Assembly: GCA_011620345.1 (NCBI GenBank)
Contig: WOZJ01000066.1
Coordinates: forward strand, 19,228-83,227
Source of the DNA: Nitrospirota bacterium
Lineage (GTDB): Bacteria; UBA2233
Direction of reading: 5' to 3'
DNA: 64,000 nt
The notes under the pieces were generated by a model. That model was not told the DNA's origin. It searched no databases and saw nothing but the letters and a program-made list of their open reading frames with translations. Below are positions 53,974 to 62,180 of the stretch, one piece after another. Within the stretch, counting starts at the first letter, position 1. Each line of letters starts with the position of its first letter. Both the position numbers and the translations under genes were made by a program.

Positions 53974-55329
53974 CTAGAATTTGGTGTCGAAGTTGTAGAA
54001 GGCCATCAGGCCGCCCCGGATGTCGTCATGGTAAAAGTCGTTCGAGTTGGCCTCGAAGAAGCCCTGGAGCTTGCAGTCTCGAAACAAAAGGTAGCTGACC
54101 ATCGTGCGGAAGTTGAAGGCCTGATCGCTCTGGTTGGTGGTTTTGTCGTAATGGACCATGTTAAACCAGTTTTCCCACTCGAGCCTTTGGGTGAGCTTTA
54201 GGCTATACTCTGCTCTGGGGCCTACGGCTTCCCCGCCGTAGCTCTTCAAGTAGAACATGCCTAAAGAAAGGGCATGTTCGTTCCTTTCTCCGAACGTCTT
54301 GCGAAGTCCAGGCTCGAACGAGTAGCCTTTTGTCCGTTCGCCCGGGAACGTCTCGTAGGTCTGGTAGGCGAAGTCTGTATAAACGCTCAAGCCAGGGTTT
54401 AAGGCGTAATCAAACCCAACCTTGGATTGCCAAAGCGAGCTTGCCGAAAACAGCCCGAAGATGAGGTCGTCCATCGTGTTCAGCGTGAACATGTCTGTCG
54501 TGTAGGCCTCTCGCTCCCACAGGTTGGTGTCGTAGTAGGTGCCCTCGAGCTTCATGCTGAACTTCTGCGTCAGGAACATCTGCGTTCCAAAAACGACGTC
54601 CTCGAAGCCCCCTTGAGAGTTGTTGTAGACCATCTCTTGGTAAAGGAGGCTATCGATCGGGAAGCTTAGCGGCTTTTGCCAGGTGAGGTGCAAGAGCTCG
54701 TCGTGCTCGTCTGGATAATCTAGGTCGCGCTCCATGTAGCCTACCTCGCCCGAAATTTGGAAAGGCAGGCTGAACTTTGCCGAAATGCCCCAGATTTTTT
54801 CGTCAATGTTCTCGTCTTGGTTGTACCATTCCGAAAATGTCTCGAGGTCTCTGGGTTTGCCGTAGAAGAAGTTGAGCGCAAGGCTCTTCGTAATCTCGAG
54901 GTCGCCCTGAATGGCATCGGCCAGGAAGACGTTCCCCGCCTTGTGGATAAACTGCCTTCCAAGGACCAGGCTCAACCTGTCCGCGATCCTTGGGATCTCT
55001 ACGTAGCCCAAGAAGACGTCTACCTGGCCGCTTTCGTCCGGATAGCCGTTGTAGGCAAAATCGTCGCGGTAGCGAAAGTAGGCTACTGCCGAAGCGCCCT
55101 GAGGCAGGTCCTCGAGCGTGAAGCGGCTGTATAGGCTAAAGGGCATCTCGTTGCCGCCGAAGCGGTGCCCCCCGTAGACGAGCGAGCCCTTATGGTAGCG
55201 GTTCTTCCTTCCCTCGAAAAGCGCCTCGAAGTTCCCGGAGAGCGTTTCGGCAATCGCCCGGGTTTCTTGGACGAAGAAGACCCCTACAAGGCAGGCCGTG
55301 GCTAGCGCTTTGAGTGTCGTTCCCCTCAT
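53974..55329 (-). CDS. Outer-membrane beta-barrel-like protein, candidate porin of a porin-cytochrome conduit
   Basis: Signal peptide; alternating amphipathic strands ('LSLVLGRQFIHKAGNVF', 'GLSVYTDFAYQTYET', 'LMAFYNFDTKF' with terminal Phe); embedded in the multiheme cytochrome operon. Confidence 0.75.
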   Translation of the reverse strand: MRGTTLKALATACLVGVFFVQETRAIAETLSGNFEALFEGRKNRYHKGSLVYGGHRFGGNEMPFSLYSRFTLEDLPQGASAVAYFRYRDDFAYNGYPDESGQVDVFLGYVEIPRIADRLSLVLGRQFIHKAGNVFLADAIQGDLEITKSLALNFFYGKPRDLETFSEWYNQDENIDEKIWGISAKFSLPFQISGEVGYMERDLDYPDEHDELLHLTWQKPLSFPIDSLLYQEMVYNNSQGGFEDVVFGTQMFLTQKFSMKLEGTYYDTNLWEREAYTTDMFTLNTMDDLIFGLFSASSLWQSKVGFDYALNPGLSVYTDFAYQTYETFPGERTKGYSFEPGLRKTFGERNEHALSLGMFYLKSYGGEAVGPRAEYSLKLTQRLEWENWFNMVHYDKTTNQSDQAFNFRTMVSYLLFRDCKLQGFFEANSNDFYHDDIRGGLMAFYNFDTKF

Positions 55330-55356
55330 TGCCGACCCCTGCTGTTTTTTTGGTGG

Positions 55357-56010
55357 TTACATGCCAGGAGGCGCAAAGCTCTTCGTGTGCTCGTGACAAA
55401 GCACGCAGTTCGAGGTGAAGTGGGCCTCGCCCGTCCCATCCCGGCGGTAATGGTTCGTTTGCGTATGGCATACCTCGCAAAGCCCTTGTCCCGGCTCTTT
55501 GCCGTTCTGGCCTCCGGATGCGCTTGGGAGCTCCACGAAGCTGTCGTCCGCCTGTCCGTCCTCGTTAAGGAAGCGAATCTCTACGGGTGTGCCGTCGAGC
55601 GTCGTCAGCAGATCCCGGACCATCGAGAGGTTGGGCGTTCCGTGTGGGTTGTGGCACGCGGCGCAGTTGGCCGTTCGCTCTTCTGGCGTCCCTAACGTGG
55701 CCCAGAGTGCGGGCGGGTGGCCATGGGGCTGGCCCGTGGGCCAGGTTTCGTTGTGGCAGGTCTCGCAGTTTGCCTTGGTCATGTGGCCCGTGCCAAACCC
55801 GGTCCTTGCCCGCGTATGGCACATGAAGCAGGCCGTGCCGTGGCCCTGGAAGGTTCTTGCACGTTCTACGTACTCCGAGTGGCAAAACTCGCAGTCATCC
55901 GGGGCCTGGAAGTACTCCGGGGGAGCGGTGTATTTCTTCGCTCCAAGGAGCGCGACGCTCGCGATCAAGACCATCCCGGCCCCTAGACTCAACAGCCTTC
56001 TTCTTTGCAT
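55357..56010 (-). CDS. Secreted or membrane-anchored hexaheme c-type cytochrome
   Basis: CEFCH, CFMCH, CETCH, CAACH, CEVCH, CVLCH; start taken at ATG 56010 (MQRRRLLSLGAGMVL), preceded by GGGAGGAG. Confidence 0.92.
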   Translation of the reverse strand: MQRRRLLSLGAGMVLIASVALLGAKKYTAPPEYFQAPDDCEFCHSEYVERARTFQGHGTACFMCHTRARTGFGTGHMTKANCETCHNETWPTGQPHGHPPALWATLGTPEERTANCAACHNPHGTPNLSMVRDLLTTLDGTPVEIRFLNEDGQADDSFVELPSASGGQNGKEPGQGLCEVCHTQTNHYRRDGTGEAHFTSNCVLCHEHTKSFAPPGM

Positions 56011-56051
56011 GGGCTCCTCCCTCGATGTTAGCTTTCCCTCTAACCCCATGC

Positions 56052-56081
56052 ACTATACTCGATCATTTTTGTGATTTGCAA
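56052..56081 (-). promoter_or_regulatory. Candidate promoter of cytochrome operon: TTGCAA-18-TATAGT with internal ATCA-N6-TGAT inverted repeat
   Basis: Minus strand -35 at 56076-56081, -10 at 56052-56057, about 35-40 nt upstream of ATG 56010. Confidence 0.55.
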
Positions 56082-56129
56082 GGCTTGCGCCTAGGGCGAA
56101 CGATTTCCCGCATCCTGGCAGGCGCCCAA

Positions 56130-56143
56130 AGCCCTTCCGGGCT
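56130..56143 (-). terminator. Small hairpin downstream of alcohol dehydrogenase, weak terminator candidate
   Basis: Minus strand AGCCC-GGAA-GGGCT followed by TTT. Confidence 0.3.
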
Positions 56144-56171
56144 GAACGTCAGCTGCTTTCTTGTTGGCGGT

Positions 56172-57221
56172 CTAGGCCTTGAGGCTTTTCATGTCGATGA
56201 CGAAACGGTACTTGACATCGCTCTTTAGCATTCGCTCGTAGGCCTCGTTGATCGCCTGGATCGGAATCAACTCGATGTCCGAAACAATGCCATGTTTGGC
56301 GCAGAAATCGAGCATTTCTTGCGTTTCTTGAATACCGCCGATTAGCGACCCGGCAATCTGGCGCCGCTTAAAAACCAGGCTGAACACGTCGGGCGAAGGG
56401 TGGGGTTCGGACGGCGCGCCCACGAGTACCAGCGTGCCATCTCGCTTGAGGAGGTTTAGGTAATCGTCTAGCCGGTGTGGGGCGGACACGGTATTCAGCA
56501 TGAAATGGAAGCTGTTCTTGTGGGCCGCCATTTCGTTTTGGTTCTTGGAAACGACCACCTCGTCTGCGCCAAGACGGCGAGCGTCTTCAGCCTTGCCTGG
56601 CGAGGTCGTGAACAGCACGACGTGGGCGCCCATCGCATGGGCAAGCTTTATCGCCATATGGCCCAAGCCACCCAAGCCTACGACCCCCACCTTCTTGCCA
56701 GGGCCGATGCTCCAGTGCCGAAGCGGGGAGTAGGTGGTGATGCCGGCGCAAACGAGCGGGGCCACCGCCGCCAAGTTCTCGGTATGGGCAACCTTGAGCA
56801 CGAAGGATTCCTTGACGACGATCGTTTCGGAGTAGCCGCCGAAGGTGTTCTCGCTCCCCGGCCCACGCCCGTTGTAGGTCGCCACGAAGCCTTCCTCGCA
56901 GTACTGCTCTAGCCCGTTGAGGCAGGATTCGCAGCGCCCGCAGCTATCTACCATGCAACCGACGGCCGCGATGTCGCCCTCCTTAAATTTGTTTGCCTTG
57001 CTTCCGACGGCCACCACGCGCCCTACTATCTCGTGGCCAGGTACGCAGGGATAGATCGTATTCTTCCATTCATCGCGAGCGGTGTGGAGGTCCGAATGGC
57101 ACACGCCGCAAAAGAGTACATCGATCTGCACGTCTTCCGGTCCTGGGCTACGCCGCTTGACCTGAAAAGGTCCCAAGGGGTTTGTCGGGCCGTGCGTAGC
57201 GTAGGCTTTGGCGTTGATCAT
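56172..57221 (-). CDS. Zinc-dependent NAD(P) alcohol dehydrogenase (cinnamyl-alcohol dehydrogenase/YahK-like)
   Basis: 'CGVCHSDLHTARDEW', 'PCVPGHEIVGRVVAVG', 'VDSCGRCESCLNGLEQYC', 'VGVVGLGGLGHMAIKLAHAMGA'. Confidence 0.93.
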   Translation of the reverse strand: MINAKAYATHGPTNPLGPFQVKRRSPGPEDVQIDVLFCGVCHSDLHTARDEWKNTIYPCVPGHEIVGRVVAVGSKANKFKEGDIAAVGCMVDSCGRCESCLNGLEQYCEEGFVATYNGRGPGSENTFGGYSETIVVKESFVLKVAHTENLAAVAPLVCAGITTYSPLRHWSIGPGKKVGVVGLGGLGHMAIKLAHAMGAHVVLFTTSPGKAEDARRLGADEVVVSKNQNEMAAHKNSFHFMLNTVSAPHRLDDYLNLLKRDGTLVLVGAPSEPHPSPDVFSLVFKRRQIAGSLIGGIQETQEMLDFCAKHGIVSDIELIPIQAINEAYERMLKSDVKYRFVIDMKSLKA

Positions 57222-57283
57222 CGCCTTTCCTCCTTGATTCGTGACTTGGGCTTTTTATAGGAAAGAGGCCTAACGGCTTGTCC

Positions 57284-58438
57284 TTAGGCCTCGAGCAGTA
57301 GGCTTTTTTCGGGCGCCAGATGTGCCATGCCCGCGTACTCGGTATAGAGTGCGAATAGCTTCAAGAAAACTTCCTGCCAGTCGAGCGCCTTCGAGTTTGC
57401 ACGCATGCTTATAGGTGGAACCTCCAAGGCATCCTCTAGGCATTGGGGGGAGGGGATGAACACGGTCGTTTTGGGGTCTAGGTTTTCTCGAAGGATGGGA
57501 GAATCCACGCAGAGTACGGGAAGGCCGCAACATTGGGCCTCCATCAATGAAAGCCCGTATGTTTCCGAGGTACATGCCGTAACGTAGTAGTCTGCAAAGC
57601 TGAACAATTCGGCCAGCAGGTCTTGGTTTTCTACGAAGCCTAAGTAGAAGACGTTACGGCGCTTGGCTTGAAGTTCGAGGAGTCGCTCTTTGAGCTTGCC
57701 ATCGCCCACGATAAGGAAACTCCCGGGGCTTTTGCTCGCCTCCATCGCATCCAGCAAAAGATGCACGTTTTTGTCCGAAGAAAGCCTTCCTGCATACACC
57801 CCGATAGGCCTTTTGAGTGCTTTGGGCAGCAACGGAGAAAGAGCCGAGAAGGTGCTCCTGGGGTAGAAGACGCGCTTGTTTACACCCAGTGGAATGTGGA
57901 CTAGCCGCTTAACGCCCAACCCTTCGAGTTGTCTTAGGAAGGTTTGCGAGGCGACGATCGTGGACTTGCAGCGGTTGTAGAGCTTTGGGATGTAGGTACG
58001 GCTTACCCGTTCTGCAAGGGCGGACCATCGAAATAGGAGCCGGAAGCTCGAAACCAGGTCGGTATGGTAGACGCTAAGTAAAGGAATACCCTTTTGCTTA
58101 GCGTAAACGCTCGCCGCGTAGGCCATCGTCGTGGTAGAGTTAATTTCGACGATATCGGGCTGAAACTCGTCGATGGCGCGGTAGAGCTTTCGAAAGTGGG
58201 TATGGAGGAAGTAGTTGGGGGCCAACCTCTGGACGTTCATCGACTTGATCGATACGAACGTACTTCCGAACCGTTGGTGAACGCCGTCGTAGTGGGATGG
58301 AAAAACTACTCGGTGCTCGACAGGAAGGCCAAGCTCTTGGAAGATGCGGGCCTTGTTGTTGATGAAGGTGGCGATTCCGCCCGTGTGGAAGCCGTAGAAG
58401 TCGGAAATGTCGAGAAGACGAACCTTGTCCTTGTTCAT
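57284..58438 (-). CDS. Glycosyltransferase family 4
   Basis: 'FYGFHTGGIATFINNKARIF', 'IGVYAGRLSSDKNVHLLLDAME', 'ETYGLSLMEAQCCGLPVLCVDSP'. Confidence 0.9.
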   Translation of the reverse strand: MNKDKVRLLDISDFYGFHTGGIATFINNKARIFQELGLPVEHRVVFPSHYDGVHQRFGSTFVSIKSMNVQRLAPNYFLHTHFRKLYRAIDEFQPDIVEINSTTTMAYAASVYAKQKGIPLLSVYHTDLVSSFRLLFRWSALAERVSRTYIPKLYNRCKSTIVASQTFLRQLEGLGVKRLVHIPLGVNKRVFYPRSTFSALSPLLPKALKRPIGVYAGRLSSDKNVHLLLDAMEASKSPGSFLIVGDGKLKERLLELQAKRRNVFYLGFVENQDLLAELFSFADYYVTACTSETYGLSLMEAQCCGLPVLCVDSPILRENLDPKTTVFIPSPQCLEDALEVPPISMRANSKALDWQEVFLKLFALYTEYAGMAHLAPEKSLLLEA

Positions 58439-58548
58439 GGAGCTCCAGACCTGTTTGGCTGGTTTGTTCGGTTGAGTGCAATAGCGCTTCAACGCCTTGA
58501 TCTATTTATTGTAAGCGTTCGGCCCCTTGCGGGTCAATCAAGACACGC

Positions 58549-59205
58549 TTAAGGCCTGCAACTGCCGCAGGGGGCAAACCCTAGCTCTAGCGCCCTTTTG
58601 CGGGTCTCGAACACGATGCGTTTATCCTGATCAAGGCGTTTTGCATACACGCAGCTTGGCCTGTGAAACACCCTAGACGATAGGTTGCCAGCGTAGAAGC
58701 GCTCGTAGGCGAAATCCCTCCAGAGTCCCTTTTTGGCCTCCCTCGCCTCGGCCTCGAATGCCTTAAGCCTCTCAATCCCTGGGAACGGGTATTTGACGAA
58801 GGCGTAGCCGTAGCCTTCCTTGACGATGAGGTCGTTGACGCACCGGCCGTCCGGAAGGTAGACAAACGCGAGCGTTCTCGTGTAGGCATCCTTTTCGACG
58901 CGCTCGAGCCTTAGCGTCTTGCCCTTGATCGTTTTCCGTAAGAACGTGGAGGACTCCTTGCCGAAACGTTGGACCTTTCGCCTAGGATCTTTCGTCTCGG
59001 GAGTATCCACGCCGATGAGCCTGATTCGCTCGATCTTTTCGCCCGTCCAGACGTCCAACGTGTCGCCGTCGATCACCTTGATGCAGTAAGGAGGCTCGAT
59101 GCGAGCGCAACCGAGGACCAAGACAACGGCGACAACCAATAACCGGGCCCAACCGAGGGCCTTCAGGGCGCTGTGTACGGCGTTCGTCCGTCCTGCATAG
59201 GGCAT
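58549..59205 (-). CDS. Thermonuclease (SNase) family lipoprotein with C-terminal Ada-like Cys segment
   Basis: 'VLVLGCARIEPPYCIKVIDGDTLDVWTGEKIERIRLIGVDTPETKDP'; lipobox-like LGCA; C-term 'HRPSCVYAKRL...LELGFAPCGSCRP'. Confidence 0.88.
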   Translation of the reverse strand: MPYAGRTNAVHSALKALGWARLLVVAVVLVLGCARIEPPYCIKVIDGDTLDVWTGEKIERIRLIGVDTPETKDPRRKVQRFGKESSTFLRKTIKGKTLRLERVEKDAYTRTLAFVYLPDGRCVNDLIVKEGYGYAFVKYPFPGIERLKAFEAEAREAKKGLWRDFAYERFYAGNLSSRVFHRPSCVYAKRLDQDKRIVFETRKRALELGFAPCGSCRP

Positions 59206-59282
59206 GATAAACTGGCTCTTTCAAGGGACTTTTCTTGTAAAGAGTAAAGATTAGAGCAATTCGACGGCGATTGGAAGCAGCC

Positions 59283-61487
59283 ATGGTGATTGATCCGGAA
59301 TCGCTAGCAGGCCGAATTATAGGGCTTTTGACCAAGGAGGCGGAAAGCCCAAAAACAGCCTCCCAAATCGGGCATGCGCTCGGCCTTGTCCCAAAGGAAG
59401 GCTTCATATTGAGGCGAACGCTGAAAGGCCTCGCCCAATCGGGAAAGCTCGTCCGGCTGAAAGGAGGGAGGTTTGCCCCGCCTTCCAACCTTCACCTTTC
59501 TGTCGGGACGTTCGAGCTCGCAAAGGGCAAAGGCGGCGTTGTCTTACCGGATAGCATAAAAGACCCTATCGTCGTCGTAGCGCCCAATGCACGCCAAGGC
59601 GCGTTGGACGGCGACAGGGTTGTCGTTAGGGTAGAAGGCCGGCTCGAGGCCGGGCGTTGCTTTGGAAGCATCGTAAGAATCCTGGAGCGTAGGCTTAAGG
59701 AGGCCGTCGGCACTTACCACGAGCGCGGCAGGGTTGCCTACGTGGAAGCGGTCGGGCTCAAGGAGGGGTTCGAGGTTATCATTGAGGAGCCTCCCTCAAT
59801 GCATGTGCCGTTGCAGGCCATGGTGCGCGTCCGGATTACGGGCTACCCGAAAGCGGATTTCTGGGCAACAGGCGTCGTTACGGAAGTTTTAGGGGACAAG
59901 GATTCGCTCGAGCCCTACATCGAAGCGATCCTCGTAAACTCGGCCATCCCGATAGATTTCCAAGCCGGGGCGCTCGAAGAGGCCAAGGCCCTCCCAAGGA
60001 CTATTCCTGGCTCCGAGCTACAAACAAGGCGAGATTTACGCTCGCTTTCGTTCGTTACGATCGACGGAGAGACGGCGAAAGATTTTGACGACGCCGTCTG
60101 TCTCGTCCAAGGCAAGGACGAATCGAGCACGCTCTACGTGGCGATTGCAGACGTGGCCCACTACGTCTCCCAAGGCGGCGCGATCGATACGGAGGCACAA
60201 GACCGCGGAACGAGCGTGTACTACCCCTCCAAGGTCGTTCCGATGCTTCCTTTTGAGCTCTCTTGGGGGCTTTGTTCGCTCAACCCAAACGAAGACCGGC
60301 TCGTCATGGTGGCGGAGCTTTGCTATGGCCCCAAAGGCGGGCTCAAGAAGGCCGATTTCTACCCTGCCGTTATCAAGAGCCGTGCAAGGCTGACCTACAC
60401 GCAGGTGAACGAGCTTTTGCATGGGGATGCCTCCCCGCTTCAAGGCGACCCCGTTTTGGCGGCCATGCTCCTTGCCATGGAGCGGCTCGCCAAGATCCTC
60501 CACGGAGCGCGCGTAAGGAAAGGAAGCCTGGATTTCGACCTTCCCGAAACGCTCGTCATGCTCTCCCAAGAGGGTGCGATCGAGGGCATTCTAAGGGGGG
60601 AGCGCGGCTGGGGGGAGCGGCTGATCGAAGAGTTTATGATCGCGGCCAACGTTGCCGTTGCGCGGTTTTTGTTTAAGACGAAGACGCCATGCCTATTCAG
60701 GATCCATGAGCCCCCCGATCCCGTGAAGCTTCGGGGGTTTCTCACGTTCGTCAAGCGTCGCGGCGTGCACTTCGAGATTGACCCAAAAAAGAAGGTCTCG
60801 CCAAAAGACCTTGCCCGTTTTTTGGATGTCATCCAAGGCAGGTCCGATGCCCGCGTCCTCCACTACATGCTGTTGCGCTCGCTTATGCGCGCGCAGTATC
60901 ACCCCGCCCCAAAGGGCCATTTTGGCCTGGCGCTAGGGGCCTACGCGCATTTTACCTCGCCCATCAGGCGCTATCCGGACCTATTTGTCCATAGGATGCT
61001 CAAGGCGAGACTCTCGGACGATGAGGCGAAGGTTCGCGATCAAACCCAAGAAAGGGTCCTGGAGCTTGCCCAAAAGACCTCCAAGGCCGAACAGCGGGCC
61101 ACAGAGGTCGAGCGGGCGATGGTAGACCTTTACCGGGTTTATTACGGAAAAGGCAGGGTGGGCGAGACGTTCACGGGCTACATCAGCTCGGTCTTGCCCT
61201 TCGGGTTTTTCGTGGAGTTAGACGAGGCGTTCCTAGAGGGGCTCGTCCATATCTCGCAGATCGGAGATGACTACTACCTCTTTGACGAACAAAGGGCAAG
61301 GCTGATCGGCCAGCATAGAGGTAGGATCTTTGGGCTGGGCGACCGCGTGAGCGTGAAGATCGCCAGGGCCGACCTCAAAGAGCGAAAGATTGATTTTGTC
61401 CTGGCCGAAGAGCCGGAAATCCTGGCCAGGTCGAAGCGGCGAAAAAGACCCGGAATAAGAGGCCAAAAGAGAGGAAAGACGGCATGA
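59283..61487 (+). CDS. rnr: Ribonuclease R
   Basis: 'VTIDGETAKDFDDAVCLVQ', 'TSVYYPSKVVPMLPFELSWGLCSLNPNEDRLVM', 'YAHFTSPIRRYPDLFVHRML', C-terminal S1 and basic tail. Confidence 0.95.
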   Translation: MVIDPESLAGRIIGLLTKEAESPKTASQIGHALGLVPKEGFILRRTLKGLAQSGKLVRLKGGRFAPPSNLHLSVGTFELAKGKGGVVLPDSIKDPIVVVAPNARQGALDGDRVVVRVEGRLEAGRCFGSIVRILERRLKEAVGTYHERGRVAYVEAVGLKEGFEVIIEEPPSMHVPLQAMVRVRITGYPKADFWATGVVTEVLGDKDSLEPYIEAILVNSAIPIDFQAGALEEAKALPRTIPGSELQTRRDLRSLSFVTIDGETAKDFDDAVCLVQGKDESSTLYVAIADVAHYVSQGGAIDTEAQDRGTSVYYPSKVVPMLPFELSWGLCSLNPNEDRLVMVAELCYGPKGGLKKADFYPAVIKSRARLTYTQVNELLHGDASPLQGDPVLAAMLLAMERLAKILHGARVRKGSLDFDLPETLVMLSQEGAIEGILRGERGWGERLIEEFMIAANVAVARFLFKTKTPCLFRIHEPPDPVKLRGFLTFVKRRGVHFEIDPKKKVSPKDLARFLDVIQGRSDARVLHYMLLRSLMRAQYHPAPKGHFGLALGAYAHFTSPIRRYPDLFVHRMLKARLSDDEAKVRDQTQERVLELAQKTSKAEQRATEVERAMVDLYRVYYGKGRVGETFTGYISSVLPFGFFVELDEAFLEGLVHISQIGDDYYLFDEQRARLIGQHRGRIFGLGDRVSVKIARADLKERKIDFVLAEEPEILARSKRRKRPGIRGQKRGKTA

Positions 61488-61795
61488 TCCTTTTGCTCGC
61501 TACGCTGAAGGCAAAGAAGGGCCAAGCGCAAGAAACACTTGAAGCGCTCGGGGCGTTTTCGGACGTCGTTAAAAGTGAGCCGGGCACGCTTGCCTGGAGG
61601 CTCTGCCAGAGCCTGACAGAGCCAGAGCAGTTTTTTGTGTTCGAGACCTACAAAGACCAAGAGGCCTTCGAGGCGCATGCACGTTCCGAAGCGTTTCAAT
61701 CGCTCGTGGCGAGCCTTGCAGACCGGCTAGAAGCCCCGCTCGAGGTGACGTTTTTAAATGAAGCCGTTGCGGTCGGTCAAGGGATAAATAGATGA
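61484..61795 (+). CDS. Antibiotic biosynthesis monooxygenase (ABM) domain protein
   Basis: 'LLLATLKAKKGQAQETLEALGAFSDVVKSEPGTLAWRLCQSLTEPEQFFVFETYKDQEAFEAHARSEAFQ'. Confidence 0.85.
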   Translation: MILLLATLKAKKGQAQETLEALGAFSDVVKSEPGTLAWRLCQSLTEPEQFFVFETYKDQEAFEAHARSEAFQSLVASLADRLEAPLEVTFLNEAVAVGQGINR

Positions 61796-62180
61796 ACCTA
61801 CCCCGATAGGCGGGACATTCTTGTCTAGAATTCGCAGGGCTACTCCTGACGGGGTTAGAAAGCCTTGGGCTTCTGGATAGGTTCTAGGCTCAATCCTCGA
61901 GTGCCGAGGTATCGCCCAATGGATTTGTGGTCTCCGTCTGCTACCAGTTGTCCAAAAGCGGTATCCGGCCCTTGCCCACGTGCTCAACCATTCCCAGTCC
62001 TGTGGTTCAAGACTTCGCCCGGGCACCATTGGCATGTGTATGCAAACCCGCTCGCCTTTTTGAACGCCAAGGCCTTTGAGCCCGGCACCGAAGCGACCTA
62101 CGGCATTAAAAACTAGGGTTGCACAAGTGGGCCAAGTCCGTCAAGGAGAAGCGTGCCCCTGGGGCGCCCATACCTCGGCA

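Noticed and set aside
53974-55329. Calling the barrel gene mtrB or ombB
   Set aside because: No CXXC motif and no sequence-level match I can assert; left as barrel-like without symbol.
55357-56049. Longer start for the hexaheme cytochrome at 56049
   Set aside because: That codon falls at about the predicted transcription start; ATG 56010 has a strong GGAGGAG and restores an export signal at the N-terminus.
57284-58492. Longer start for the GT4 gene at 58492
   Set aside because: The extra 18 residues (MKRYCTQPNKPAKQVWSS) are unlike the family; ATG 58438 with GGAG upstream is preferred.
61796-62180. Possible 6S RNA, tmRNA, SRP RNA or RNase P RNA
   Set aside because: None of the conserved signatures I know for these RNAs was found on either strand; left as unexplained.
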